A DNA stretch of 64,000 nucleotides. Origin: Qipengyuania marisflavi (lineage in GTDB: Bacteria > Pseudomonadota > Alphaproteobacteria > Sphingomonadales > Sphingomonadaceae). How positions within the stretch are numbered: the first letter of the stretch is position 1; the number at the start of each line of letters is the position of its first letter. Under the pieces are notes generated by a model that saw only the letters and a list, made by a program, of their open reading frames with translations, had not been told where the DNA came from and made no database searches. A program made the position numbers and the translations under genes. The DNA lies in assembly GCF_005884405.1 (NCBI RefSeq), contig NZ_VCAO01000001.1:428304-492303 (forward strand), given 5' to 3'. Positions 17,658 to 25,952 of this stretch are shown here, piece after piece.

Positions 17658-17993
17658 ATGACCGGCCAGAATGCCGCCACCCCGCTTACCGACACACCGA
17701 GTGTCGCCGCTGAGGAGCCGACCGGCCCCAGTCGCAGCGCAGTGGACGCCGCTTTGCGCGCGATCCTGCGTGATGTTCTGGCGCTGGACGAAGATCAGGT
17801 CGCTGGCTTTGATGGCGATACCGGCCTGTTCGGTCATCTGCCTGAGCTCGACAGCATGGCCGTCGCGGGTGTGCTGACCGAAATGGAAGACCGTCTCGAC
17901 ATCGTGATCGATGACGAAGACGTCGATGGCGAGATGCTCGAAACCTACGGCGGCCTGCTGGCCTTTGCCGAGGCCAAGTCGGTCACGTCCTGA
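17658..17993 (+). CDS. Acyl carrier protein, exosortase A system-associated
   Basis: A 111-residue phosphopantetheine carrier protein. After a low-complexity Pro/Thr/Ser leader of about 28 residues comes a four-helix ACP domain (VDAALRAILRDVLAL...) with the attachment site PELDSMAV, serine 66, followed by acidic helix III (EDRLDIVIDDEDVD). The start is ATG 17658, after a GAGGGG site; the TTG at 17634 is less likely. It would hold the acyl group activated by the ligase encoded at 15092-16606. It ends immediately before the ATG of the next gene. A dedicated ACP far from fatty-acid genes supports a local acyl-transfer step. Confidence 0.92.
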   Translation: MTGQNAATPLTDTPSVAAEEPTGPSRSAVDAALRAILRDVLALDEDQVAGFDGDTGLFGHLPELDSMAVAGVLTEMEDRLDIVIDDEDVDGEMLETYGGLLAFAEAKSVTS

Positions 17994-18674
17994 ATGTATT
18001 CTGCCTGGCCCTGCCCGCGCGTCACTGGCGGAACGGTCGAGGAGATGATGCTGGGTTTTGATCAGGCGAGAGAATTGCGGCTGCTGGTCATCGCACCACT
18101 CTTCGATGAAGCCAACAAGTTTCGTCGCCAAACCCTTGAAATCATGCGCAGGTTGGACGCTGAGGGGATCGACAGCTTCCTTCCTGATCTGCCGGGTTGC
18201 AACGAGAGTTCCACGCCTCTGACTGAGCAATCGCTTGCCACTTGGCGCAGCGCTGCAATGGCGGCTGCCAAACATATTCGCGCGACGCATTGCTTTGCGA
18301 TCAGGTCTGGCTGCTGGCTGGCCCCGCCTGCGGTGCCCGGCTGGCTATACGCCCCCGCCAAGCCAAAACAGGTGCTGCGGGGAATGGTCCGCGCCCGCAC
18401 GCTCGCTGCCCGTGAGGCGGGACGCGAAGAGACAGCCGAGACGCTAATGGCAGAGGCACGCATCGCCGGGATCGAATTGTCCGGATGGCAGCTTGGCCAT
18501 AAACTGGTGCGCGAGCTGGAAGCTGGAGAATTTGCCCCCGCCGAAACGCATATCCTCATCGAACAGGCCGTAATCAGCGGCGCGCCGCTGTGGCTGCGGG
18601 CTGAACCTGATGAGGATGCGGCTCAGGCTGATGCGCTGGCCGGTGTGGTCGCCAACGGGATGCTCGGCGCATGA
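17994..18674 (+). CDS. Alpha/beta hydrolase-like protein 2, exosortase A system-associated
   Basis: A 226-residue protein resembling hydrolase 2 of exosortase A loci. The recognisable block is VIAPLFDEANKFRRQTLEIMRRLDAEG, then SFLPDLPGCNESS, which matches the N-terminal half of the family. The nucleophile elbow is unusual: where a GxSxG would be expected the sequence reads AIRSGCW, so the classical serine is missing or shifted. The gene starts directly at the ACP stop and overlaps the next hydrolase as ATGA, so carrier and hydrolases form one transcript. Release of acyl groups from the ACP (a thioesterase role) is a guess from position. Confidence 0.8.
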   Translation: MYSAWPCPRVTGGTVEEMMLGFDQARELRLLVIAPLFDEANKFRRQTLEIMRRLDAEGIDSFLPDLPGCNESSTPLTEQSLATWRSAAMAAAKHIRATHCFAIRSGCWLAPPAVPGWLYAPAKPKQVLRGMVRARTLAAREAGREETAETLMAEARIAGIELSGWQLGHKLVRELEAGEFAPAETHILIEQAVISGAPLWLRAEPDEDAAQADALAGVVANGMLGA

Positions 18675-19444
18675 GCCGTCTGCCGCTGGTCTTCGAATGC
18701 GGCCACTCGCGGCTGGGCGCGACGCTGGACACAGCGCGCGGCACCACGGGGCTGCTGCTGGTAAGCGGGGGCAATGAAATTCGCGCGGGGGCTTTCAACG
18801 GACAGGCTCGGCTCGCCGCAGAGATCGCCGCAGCCGGTTATCCTGTGTTCCGGTTCGACCGCCGCGGGATTGGCGACAGCGAAGGCGAAAATCGCGGTTT
18901 TCGCAAAGCCAGCAGGGACATCGCCGCCGCGCTGCAAGCCTTTCGGGCAATGGCCCCGCAACTGACTCGCGTGGTCGCTTTCGGCAATTGCGATGCGGCC
19001 AGTGCATTGATGCTGGCTGGCGGCGCAGGGTTTGATGCGCTGCTGCTGAGCAATCCGTGGACAATAGAGGATGCATCCGACGACACCCCGCCCCCCTCCG
19101 CAGTGCGCTCACGCTATGCCGAGAAGCTCAAGAATCCGCGCGAACTGGCGCGGCTGGTCACTGGCAGGGTCAATCTCAGAAAGCTGGCGCGCGGCGTTAT
19201 GCAGGCTGCGCGGCCCAAATCCGCACCCAGCAGTTTGGCAGAAGAAATGCGCAGCGGGCTGCAGCAATTTGCCGGGCCGGTGCGGATCCTTCTGGCCGAG
19301 AACGATCGCACCGCGCAGGTGTTCACCGATAATTGGGACAGCAAGGATGCGCGTATCGCGCGTTGCCCCCACGCGGGTCATGCCTATGTCGAACCGCACG
19401 CGCGCCAATGGCTGCGCGAACAAATCCTCGCAGCGTTAGCGTAG
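18671..19444 (+). CDS. Alpha/beta hydrolase 1, exosortase A system-associated
   Basis: A 257-residue alpha/beta hydrolase. It has an oxyanion-type loop near LLVSGGNEIRAG, the RFDRRGIGDSEG strand-turn, and an elbow GNCDA in which Cys107 takes the place of serine. Acidic and histidine residues follow late (ENDRT, then HAGHAYVEPHA). This cysteine elbow is, as I recall, characteristic of the exosortase A hydrolase 1 family. It starts in an ATGA overlap with hydrolase 2 and ends 9 bases inside the convergent methyltransferase gene. It may be a thioesterase or transferase acting on the ACP-bound group. Confidence 0.86.
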   Translation: MSRLPLVFECGHSRLGATLDTARGTTGLLLVSGGNEIRAGAFNGQARLAAEIAAAGYPVFRFDRRGIGDSEGENRGFRKASRDIAAALQAFRAMAPQLTRVVAFGNCDAASALMLAGGAGFDALLLSNPWTIEDASDDTPPPSAVRSRYAEKLKNPRELARLVTGRVNLRKLARGVMQAARPKSAPSSLAEEMRSGLQQFAGPVRILLAENDRTAQVFTDNWDSKDARIARCPHAGHAYVEPHARQWLREQILAALA

Positions 19445-20632
19445 GAACAGGCTGGTCAGCTCGACATGCGATGACCAGCGGAACTGCCCTACCGGGCGCA
19501 GTTTCTCAAGCCTGAAGCCCGCATCCTGCAAGGTCTTGGCATCGCGCCCCCAGCTTGCCGGATTGCAGCTGATATAGGCTACGCGGCTGGCTGTACTGGC
19601 GGCAATTGCGGCGATCTGGTCACGCGCTCCGGCACGCGGCGGATCAAGCAGAAGCGCATCGAAACGTCCGGCCTCATCGGCCTGCAATGGATTGCGGAAC
19701 AGGTCGCGGTGCAACGCGTGAACCGGCACGCCGCGCGCATTGGCGGCGGTCTTGCAAGCGAGATGTGCATCGCGCGCGGCCTCGGCGGCCAGCACCTTGG
19801 CCGGGCCTGCCAGTGCAAAGGCGAATGTACCAAGGCCGGAAAACAAATCCGCAATCGTGCCCGCACCTTCCAGAAAGCTGCGCGCATCGGCGATCAGGCG
19901 GTCCTCACCATCGCGGGTGGGCTGAAGGAAAGCGCCTGCCGGAAACGGCACAGCCACGCCGCCCAATGTCATGGTGACCGGGTCCGGCTCCCAGGTGGTT
20001 TCCGGCCCGTAGCCTTCATCCATCGCCAATCGGGCGAGACGGTTGTCACGCGCGAAATCAAGCAGCGCCTCGGTCGGTCCCAGACCTTCGACCGCCAATC
20101 CAGTCAGCGTGCAGTCGATTCCCTGATCGGTTAGCGTCAACGCGGCATCGACCGGGCGCTTGCCGCCATGCGCCGCGATCAGGGCGCGCAGCGGCGCGAC
20201 CAGCGCGAACAGTTCGGGCGTCAGGATATGGCATTCGCGCATATCGACGATGCGATGCGAGCCGCCCTCGCGAAAGCCCAGCTCGGCGCTCTTGCCCCGC
20301 CGCAGGCCGTGCAGCGTCGCGCGGCGGCGGCTGCGCGGCGGGGAGAGATGGGTGGCAAGCAATTCGCCCACCGCCACGCCCTGCCCCTCTGCGGCGTACA
20401 TAACTCGCTCGGTCACGAACTGAGCCAGTGCAATATCGTCAGCATATTGCAGCTGGCACCCGCCGCATTTGCCAAAGTGCCGACAGGGCGGCGCGACATG
20501 GTGCGGCCCTGGCGTCAGAGTGCCGTCGGCTGCCACGACATCGCCGGGCACACTGCCGGCGACGTGGCGACCCTGCGCCGTGACGCCATCGCCCTTGGCG
20601 GCGATGCGGATGATAGTTTCTGAATTGCTCAC
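19436..20632 (-). CDS. rlmD: 23S rRNA (uracil-5-)-methyltransferase, RumA/RlmD-like
   Basis: A 398-residue class I SAM-dependent RNA methyltransferase with an iron-sulfur site. The four cluster cysteines are visible: C50, C56, C59 (PPCRHFGKCGGCQ) and C134 (MRECHIL). The SAM-binding motif is DLFSGLGTFAFA, followed by DPPRAG and the catalytic Cys356 in ISCNPAS. The N-terminal TRAM-like segment is short. The start is GTG 20632, which overlaps the stop of nnr as GTGA; the longer frame to 20725 has no family support. It probably makes m5U at position 1939 of 23S rRNA; distinguishing RlmD from RlmC by sequence alone is uncertain. Confidence 0.9.
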   Translation of the reverse strand: MSNSETIIRIAAKGDGVTAQGRHVAGSVPGDVVAADGTLTPGPHHVAPPCRHFGKCGGCQLQYADDIALAQFVTERVMYAAEGQGVAVGELLATHLSPPRSRRRATLHGLRRGKSAELGFREGGSHRIVDMRECHILTPELFALVAPLRALIAAHGGKRPVDAALTLTDQGIDCTLTGLAVEGLGPTEALLDFARDNRLARLAMDEGYGPETTWEPDPVTMTLGGVAVPFPAGAFLQPTRDGEDRLIADARSFLEGAGTIADLFSGLGTFAFALAGPAKVLAAEAARDAHLACKTAANARGVPVHALHRDLFRNPLQADEAGRFDALLLDPPRAGARDQIAAIAASTASRVAYISCNPASWGRDAKTLQDAGFRLEKLRPVGQFRWSSHVELTSLFLR

Positions 20633-22047
20633 AGAAGGCGGGCGATAGCGGGTTTGACAGCGGCGGCAAGCTGTCCAGCTGTAAAGGCGGGGGCAGCAAG
20701 GCATGCCGCAGTGTGATGCAGCCACACCGCCTCCTCACCAGCGCGCACCGGATCGCCATGATGCGCCAGCCGCGCGGCAAGTATCCCGGCGAGCACATCA
20801 CCCGTCCCCGCGACCGAGAGCCAGCTGGACCCGCGCGGGAAGAACCGCACGGCACCCTGTCCCACCAGAACCGTGTCAGGTCCCTTGGCCAGCACGGTCA
20901 GCGCCGTGACGCCGTGAAGCGCGCGGGCGCTGGCAAGCTTGCCCTGCGCCGTGACGCCAAAGCTGCGACACAGTGACGCCAATTCGCCTTCATGCGGGGT
21001 CACGATCAGCCGGGTCGCGTCTACGCCTTCGAGCATATCCTCATCAATCAGGTGCAGCGCATCGGCGTCAAGCACACAGGGCTTGCCGGTCTCGAGTGCG
21101 GCGGACAGCCGGTCTCGGGCGTCGTTCGTGCGGCCAAGTCCCGGCCCTATCAGCAGAGCCGCAATGCGATCATCGGCAAGTGTTCCGGAGAGGTTGCCAC
21201 CTTCAATGACCAGCTCGGCAGGAGCGTCGGGATGCGAATGCGCGCTCATCAGCTTCACATAGCCAGCGCCACTGTGCATCGCGGCCTGTGCCGCCAGCAA
21301 GGGCGCACCGGGCATAGTTCCTGCGACAATGGCCAGCAGCCCGCGGCGGTATTTGTGCGCGTCGGCGGCTGGCGGCGACAGATGCGGTTGGGACGAGAGC
21401 GATGCGGTATGTTGCGGGAAATCCAGACCGATGGGGACCAGCTTCAGCTCTCCCATCAGCGGCGCGGCGGGCATCAGGAAATGCGCCTGCTTCCACGCGC
21501 CCAGCGCCAGTGTGAGATTGTACTGTGAAATATCACCCAGCAATGCTCCAGTATCACTTGCCACGCCGCTGGGAACGTCAATTGCTATTTTGTATGAATG
21601 ACTTGCAGCGCATTTCTGCAAGGTTTTGGCAAACTCACCACCGACTTCGCGCGACAGGCCGTATCCGAACAGGCAATCGACGAAAATAGGAGCGTCGAGG
21701 CCATCTGCGTGGGTTAGAACTTCGCCGCTGTAAGCGCTGCGAGCCGTTCGCGCTGTCTCGGTCTTTGGCTCGACCGGGGCGACCATTGTCACGCTGGTTC
21801 CGCGCCGTCGGAGGCTTTCGGCTATGACATAGCCGTCGCCGCTATTGTTACCCGGACCGCACAGCACCGTCACCGCGCGGCCAGCCGCTGCCCGCGCCAC
21901 CCATTGTGCCGCGCCCTCGCCAGCCCGCCGCATCAGTTCCCATGAGCTGGTGCCAGCGGCCATCGCCGCGCGCTCGGCGGCCTGCATCTGCGCGACTGTC
22001 AGAACAGGATCAGCCACCTTGCGGCTCAATCCAGCGATAGCGGTCAT
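20629..22047 (-). CDS. nnr: Bifunctional NAD(P)H-hydrate repair enzyme Nnr
   Basis: A 472-residue fusion of NAD(P)HX epimerase (N-terminal, YjeF_N) and ADP-dependent NAD(P)HX dehydratase (C-terminal carbohydrate-kinase-like fold). N-terminal motifs are LCGPGNNSGDGYVIA and VDCLFGYGL; C-terminal motifs are LIGPGLGR, VLDADALHL, TPHEGELA, LAKGPDTV and the SVAGTGDVLAGILA active-site loop. It repairs hydrated NADH/NADPH in the cytoplasm. ATG 22047 gives a 38-base overlap with the upstream lipoprotein gene; GTG 22017 would shorten this to a few bases and is possible. It is coupled downstream to the rRNA methyltransferase. Confidence 0.94.
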   Translation of the reverse strand: MTAIAGLSRKVADPVLTVAQMQAAERAAMAAGTSSWELMRRAGEGAAQWVARAAAGRAVTVLCGPGNNSGDGYVIAESLRRRGTSVTMVAPVEPKTETARTARSAYSGEVLTHADGLDAPIFVDCLFGYGLSREVGGEFAKTLQKCAASHSYKIAIDVPSGVASDTGALLGDISQYNLTLALGAWKQAHFLMPAAPLMGELKLVPIGLDFPQHTASLSSQPHLSPPAADAHKYRRGLLAIVAGTMPGAPLLAAQAAMHSGAGYVKLMSAHSHPDAPAELVIEGGNLSGTLADDRIAALLIGPGLGRTNDARDRLSAALETGKPCVLDADALHLIDEDMLEGVDATRLIVTPHEGELASLCRSFGVTAQGKLASARALHGVTALTVLAKGPDTVLVGQGAVRFFPRGSSWLSVAGTGDVLAGILAARLAHHGDPVRAGEEAVWLHHTAACLAAPAFTAGQLAAAVKPAIARLL

Positions 22048-22411
22048 TTTCGATGGTCATGACCACATAGTCGCCAACAAACTCGCTCACCGCCTCGCTG
22101 GCACCATCGCGCGAAACAAAGCCGCTGGGTGTTTCTGCCAGATCCAGCCGGCGAAAGCCGCCATCAGGATGCAGGATCACGAAGCTGGTGTCGCGGCCCT
22201 CAACCAATTCTACCAGGCGGCATTCTTCGGAAAACGCCGCCGCCCCGTTGAGTGCGCAACCGATGGTGACGCCGCCCGCTTCGGCAATTCCGGGACTGGC
22301 GGCAGAACAACCCGCCAGCGCCAGCAAGGCCGCGCTAAATATCGGCGAAAACGTGCGTTTCCTGCGCGGCGCCGGGATGCGTGACCGCGCCCTTGGCGGC
22401 CGGACCGACAT
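22010..22411 (-). CDS. Small putative lipoprotein, unknown function
   Basis: A 133-residue protein I do not recognise. After an Arg/Pro-rich N-terminus (about 20 residues) comes a hydrophobic stretch [17 protein letters not shown] with a lipobox LAGC. The mature part is about 100 residues with two cysteines (IGCALNG and EECRLVE), and ends in [16 protein letters not shown]. The start at ATG 22411 lies inside the 3' end of ilvD (77-base overlap) and is uncertain; ATG 22450 is also in frame. It is probably a periplasm-facing outer- or inner-membrane lipoprotein. It lies between ilvD and nnr in one leftward run, but nothing links it to either function. Confidence 0.65.
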   Translation of the reverse strand: MSVRPPRARSRIPAPRRKRTFSPIFSAALLALAGCSAASPGIAEAGGVTIGCALNGAAAFSEECRLVELVEGRDTSFVILHPDGGFRRLDLAETPSGFVSRDGASEAVSEFVGDYVVMTIENDRYRWIEPQGG

Positions 22412-24050
22412 TTTGCGCAAAGCGCCACAGGGCACCGGACTGATAATCATGCTGACGCGGCTGCCATGCCTTGCGGCGTTCGTCCAGTATCGCTGGCTCC
22501 ACCAGCAGGTCTATTGTGCCCGCTTCGGCATCAATGGCTATGCTGTCGCCATCCTCCACCAGCGCGATGGGTCCGCCGTCTGACGCCTCCGGTCCGACAT
22601 GGCCGATGCAGAAACCGCGGGTGGCGCCCGAGAAGCGGCCGTCGGTTATCAGCGCGACCTTTTCGCCCATTCCTTGCCCGTAGAGTGCAGCGGTGGTCGA
22701 CAACATTTCGCGCATTCCCGGGCCGCCCTTGGGGCCTTCATAGCGGATCACGATCACGCTCCCCTCGTCAATCAAGCGCTTCTTCACAGCGCTGAACGCA
22801 TCTTCTTCGCAGTCGAACACCCGCGCCGGGCCGGTGAATTGCAGCCGCTTCATCCCGGCGACCTTGACGATAGCTCCCTCGGGCGCGAGCGAGCCCTTGA
22901 GGCCGACCACGCCGCCGGTCGGAGTGATCGGGCTGGCCACATCGTAAAACACCTTCTGGTCGGGGTTCCAGGTAATCTCGTCGATATTCTCGCCCAGAGT
23001 CCTGCCGGTCACCGTCATGGGTTCGGGATCGATAAAGCCCCCATCCAGCAGCGTTCGCATCGCCATGTAGACACCGCCCGCCTCGTGCATATCCTTGGCG
23101 ACATATTTCCCGCCCGGCTTGAGATCGGCGATGTACGGCGTCGATTTGAAGATTTCGGCGACATCGAACAGGTCGAAGGCGATCCCTGCCTCATGTGCCA
23201 TAGCGGGCAGATGCAAAGCCGCATTGGTCGACCCGCCAGTGGCCGCCACCACGCGCGCTGCATTCTCGAAAGCGGCACGGGTGCAAATGTCGCGCGGACG
23301 GATATTCTCCGCGATCAGCATCATTACCTGCCGCCCGGCAGCCATCGCAATCTCTTCACGTGATTTGTAAGGAGCCGGAGTCATATTGCTGTTCGGTAAT
23401 GATAATCCGATCGCTTCGCCCACACACGCCATAGTGTTGGCAGTGAATTGGCCGCCGCACGCGCCATGGCCGGGACACGCCACTTTCTCCAGTGCGGTAA
23501 GATCCTTGAGCGGGCAATTGCCGGCCGCGTGCTGACCCACCGCCTCGAACACATCGACCACGGTGACATCGTGGCCCTTGTAAGTCCCCGGCAGGATCGA
23601 GCCGCCATAGACAAAGATGCTGGGCACATTGAGCCGCAGCATCGCCATCATCATTCCCGGCAGACTTTTGTCGCATCCGGCAAAACCCACCAGCGCATCA
23701 TAGCAATGGCCGCGCACTGACAGCTCGACCGAATCGGCAATCACCTCGCGGCTGACCAGCGAGCTTTTCATGCCCTGATGGCCCATCGCGATGCCATCGG
23801 TCACGGTGATGGTGTTGAACCGGCGCGGCATTCCGCCCGCCTCGTCCACGCCCAACCGGCACACATTGGCCTGCGCATCCAGAGTTGTGTTGCACGGCGC
23901 GCTGTCATTGCCAGCGCTGGCAATTGCGACGAAGGGCCGCGCGATCTCTTCCTCGGTCAGACCCATCGCGTAATAATAGGACCGGTGCGGCGCACGCTCG
24001 GGACCGACCGAGACATGGCGGCTGGGCAATCTGGATTTGTCGAACTTCAT
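22335..24050 (-). CDS. ilvD: Dihydroxy-acid dehydratase
   Basis: A 571-residue IlvD/Edd-family dehydratase for the third common step of valine, leucine and isoleucine synthesis (2,3-dihydroxy-3-methylbutanoate to 2-oxoisovalerate and the matching isoleucine step). The cluster cysteines are C53 (SAPCN), C126 (GCDKS) and C198 (CGGQF). Three cysteines at this spacing fit the [2Fe-2S]-type enzymes rather than the short [4Fe-4S] type. Later landmarks are GGSTNAALH and [11 protein letters not shown]. The start is ATG 24050, giving [14 protein letters not shown]; the in-frame extension to 24089 runs through a repeat element and is rejected. The leader carries an inverted repeat (see 24055-24130). 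Confidence 0.95.
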   Translation of the reverse strand: MKFDKSRLPSRHVSVGPERAPHRSYYYAMGLTEEEIARPFVAIASAGNDSAPCNTTLDAQANVCRLGVDEAGGMPRRFNTITVTDGIAMGHQGMKSSLVSREVIADSVELSVRGHCYDALVGFAGCDKSLPGMMMAMLRLNVPSIFVYGGSILPGTYKGHDVTVVDVFEAVGQHAAGNCPLKDLTALEKVACPGHGACGGQFTANTMACVGEAIGLSLPNSNMTPAPYKSREEIAMAAGRQVMMLIAENIRPRDICTRAAFENAARVVAATGGSTNAALHLPAMAHEAGIAFDLFDVAEIFKSTPYIADLKPGGKYVAKDMHEAGGVYMAMRTLLDGGFIDPEPMTVTGRTLGENIDEITWNPDQKVFYDVASPITPTGGVVGLKGSLAPEGAIVKVAGMKRLQFTGPARVFDCEEDAFSAVKKRLIDEGSVIVIRYEGPKGGPGMREMLSTTAALYGQGMGEKVALITDGRFSGATRGFCIGHVGPEASDGGPIALVEDGDSIAIDAEAGTIDLLVEPAILDERRKAWQPRQHDYQSGALWRFAQNVGPAAKGAVTHPGAAQETHVFADI

Positions 24051-24054
24051 GGCT

Positions 24055-24130
24055 GTCATCCCGGCGTTGATCCCGGCCTGCCTGCACAATGCACCCGGCC
24101 GATAGCGCCAATGGCTTTCGCTGGGATGAC
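24055..24130. repeat. Inverted-repeat element in the ilvD leader
   Basis: Two 12-base arms, GTCATCCCGGCG at 24055-24066 and CGCTGGGATGAC at 24119-24130, are inverted copies of each other with one mismatch and enclose 52 bases with further GGCC-rich complementarity. The pattern resembles the small palindromic intergenic repeats common in alphaproteobacterial genomes. It begins 5 bases upstream of the ilvD start codon, so it would fold as a stem in the ilvD leader mRNA. Confidence 0.6.
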
Positions 24131-24173
24131 GCTGCGTTTCAAGCCCGCTGCCGAGTAGCTTTGATTGATGCGC

Positions 24174-24893
24174 TCAAACTTCCAGCGCGACCCTGCCCAT
24201 CACATCGGCGATCATAACCGCCCAGCGCGCCTGACCCGCCTCACTGGCGATCTGATCCTGCCGGATTTCCACGGTGCAATAAGGGATGCCATGCGCCTCG
24301 GCATGGCGGTCCATCGTGGCGTTGAGCTGTTTGCCAGAATAGGGCTGGTTATCGCCGACCATCAGGCCCTGCTGTGCGAACAGCCGGATTGCATGACGCG
24401 CCGCGCGATCATCGTGATTGTACAGCAAGGCGACTTCCCACGGGCGCGGCTCGTCACTGGTCGCCAGGCTGGGTGTAAAGCTGTGCAGCGAGACGATCAG
24501 CCGGGGCCGCGCCGCGGTCAGGAAAGCTGCCAGCGCATCGTGATAGGGGCGGTGATATTGCTGCAAACGGTTTTCCACATCCGCGCCGATATTGCCGGGG
24601 ATCAGATGGCCGTCGCTTTGCGTCGGAACCACGGCGGGTTCATCCTCGCGGCGGTGGAAGTCACAGACAAGGCGGCTGACCGTGGCAATATGCGCGGGAA
24701 TTTCGTGCCTCCGCGCCAGCCGGTCGGCCAGCCCCTCCACCCCGATATCAACCGCAATGTGGTCGTCCAGCAAGCTGCGGTCGATGCCCAGCTGGATCGC
24801 CTCTGGCACATGGTTGGAGGCATGGTCCGCCACACAGACCAGCCCGCCGGGGCGCATTTCACCGACCTGGCGGTAGGGCATTCCGTCAATCAT
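24174..24893 (-). CDS. N-formylglutamate amidohydrolase family protein
   Basis: A 239-residue protein of the N-formylglutamate amidohydrolase (HutG-like) family, zinc-type hydrolases that release formate and glutamate in histidine breakdown. Conserved stretches are CVADHASNHVP, DHIAVDIGVEGLA, SRLVCDFHR, YHRPYHDALAAFL and SLHSFTP. Late in the protein come QPYSGKQLNATMDRHAE and TVEIRQDQI. The start ATG 24893 overlaps the ispE stop as ATGA. No histidine-utilisation genes are nearby, so the real substrate may differ; many members are annotated only by homology. Confidence 0.88.
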   Translation of the reverse strand: MIDGMPYRQVGEMRPGGLVCVADHASNHVPEAIQLGIDRSLLDDHIAVDIGVEGLADRLARRHEIPAHIATVSRLVCDFHRREDEPAVVPTQSDGHLIPGNIGADVENRLQQYHRPYHDALAAFLTAARPRLIVSLHSFTPSLATSDEPRPWEVALLYNHDDRAARHAIRLFAQQGLMVGDNQPYSGKQLNATMDRHAEAHGIPYCTVEIRQDQIASEAGQARWAVMIADVMGRVALEV

Positions 24894-25705
24894 CTAAGCT
24901 TCCCCTGCAGCTGCCACCAACCGGGATGATCGGCGGCAAGGCGCGCAGCGGCGGCATCGCACGCGGCGGCGCTGTCATAAAGCGCAAAACAGGTTGCGCC
25001 CGATCCCGACATACGGGCGAGAAACGGCGCGGTTTCGGCCAGCGCCGCCAGCACTCCGGCAATTGGCGGGCACAGCGCGATAGCAGGCGCGGCGAGGTCA
25101 TTGCGGCCCGCCAGCGCGATGGCGCGCGCATCACCATCCGGCAAGCCGCCGCGATCCTGCCCGTCCCAATGCGCATAGACCGGCCCGGTGGCCAGCGGAG
25201 TACGCGGATTGACCAGCAGCACTGGTGTACCGGCAAGGCTCTCATCATCCGTCAGCGGCTCCAGTTCTGTGCCGGTCCCGCGCCCGATGCAGGTGAGGCT
25301 TTCGACACAGGCGGGAACATCCGCGCCAAGCTTGGCCGCGCGTTGTTGCCAGTCATCGGGCAGGCCGTGTCGTTCGCGCACGATGCGGAACACTGCCCCT
25401 GCATCCGCCGATCCTCCGCCCAGCCCCGCCGCGACCGGCAAAGCCTTGTCCAAAGTCAGCGCCAGCCCATCGGGGCGCGGCAATTTGCCCAGCGCCCGCA
25501 TCACCAGATTGTCGAAGGGATTGTCCAGACCGCCAGCAAACTCGCCCGTAACCTGCACACTGTCCTGTGTTGCACCGGCAGCAGTCAGCGTGTCGCCTGC
25601 ATCAACAAAGGCGAACAACGTCTCAAGCTCGTGATAGCCATCCTCGCGGCGCCTGCGGACGTGCAGCGCGAGGTTGATCTTGGCGAAGGCGGTTTCGCGA
25701 CTCAT
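24890..25705 (-). CDS. ispE: 4-diphosphocytidyl-2-C-methyl-D-erythritol kinase
   Basis: A 271-residue GHMP kinase of the MEP isoprenoid pathway that phosphorylates CDP-methylerythritol at the 2-hydroxyl. The N-terminus is ETAFAKINLALHV; the ATP loop is PVAAGLGGGSADAGA; the C-terminal motif is ARMSGSGATCFALYD. The start is ATG 25705, which gives the family N-terminus; the open frame upstream to 25858 reads through repeat DNA. It is translationally coupled to the amidohydrolase gene by an ATGA overlap. The 247-base gap upstream holds two kinds of inverted repeats. Confidence 0.95.
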   Translation of the reverse strand: MSRETAFAKINLALHVRRRREDGYHELETLFAFVDAGDTLTAAGATQDSVQVTGEFAGGLDNPFDNLVMRALGKLPRPDGLALTLDKALPVAAGLGGGSADAGAVFRIVRERHGLPDDWQQRAAKLGADVPACVESLTCIGRGTGTELEPLTDDESLAGTPVLLVNPRTPLATGPVYAHWDGQDRGGLPDGDARAIALAGRNDLAAPAIALCPPIAGVLAALAETAPFLARMSGSGATCFALYDSAAACDAAAARLAADHPGWWQLQGKLR

Positions 25706-25738
25706 GCGACGATCATTACCTTCAACCCATCTTCGTCG

Positions 25739-25757
25739 CCCCGGTTCACGTCCGGGG
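25739..25757. repeat. Short palindrome, CCCCGG type
   Basis: CCCCGG (25739-25744) and CCGGGG (25752-25757) form an inverted repeat around a 7-base loop, TTCACGT. It resembles the larger palindrome at 57961-57985 and probably belongs to the same dispersed intergenic repeat family. It lies 34 bases upstream of ispE. Confidence 0.5.
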
Positions 25758-25787
25758 TTACGGGTGAATTGAATGCAATGCTCAAAG

Positions 25788-25918
25788 CCCTCTCCCCTTG
25801 CGGGAGAGGGTTGGGAGAGGGGCTCGAAGCGCCAGCTTCGGCCAGAGCCCCCTCTCAACTGCGACTATGGCCTGCTGACGCTGCCCAAAGTCTCGTATCT
25901 CTCCCGCAAGGGGAGAGA
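25788..25918. repeat. Compound inverted-repeat element with three hairpins
   Basis: The first hairpin has perfect 9-base arms, CCCTCTCCC (25788-25796) and GGGAGAGGG (25802-25810), with loop CTTGC. The last has perfect 8-base arms, TCTCTCCC (25898-25905) and GGGAGAGA (25911-25918), with loop GCAAG, the complement of the first loop. Thus the two end hairpins are inverted copies of each other. Between them, GGGGCTC (25819-25825) and GAGCCCC (25845-25851) form a third stem. It lies between the ETF-QO stop and ispE. It may stabilise or end the ETF-QO mRNA, or be a non-autonomous mobile repeat. Confidence 0.7.
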
Positions 25919-25952
25919 GTAGAAGCGCGAAATCCATCATATCGCAGGCCCA

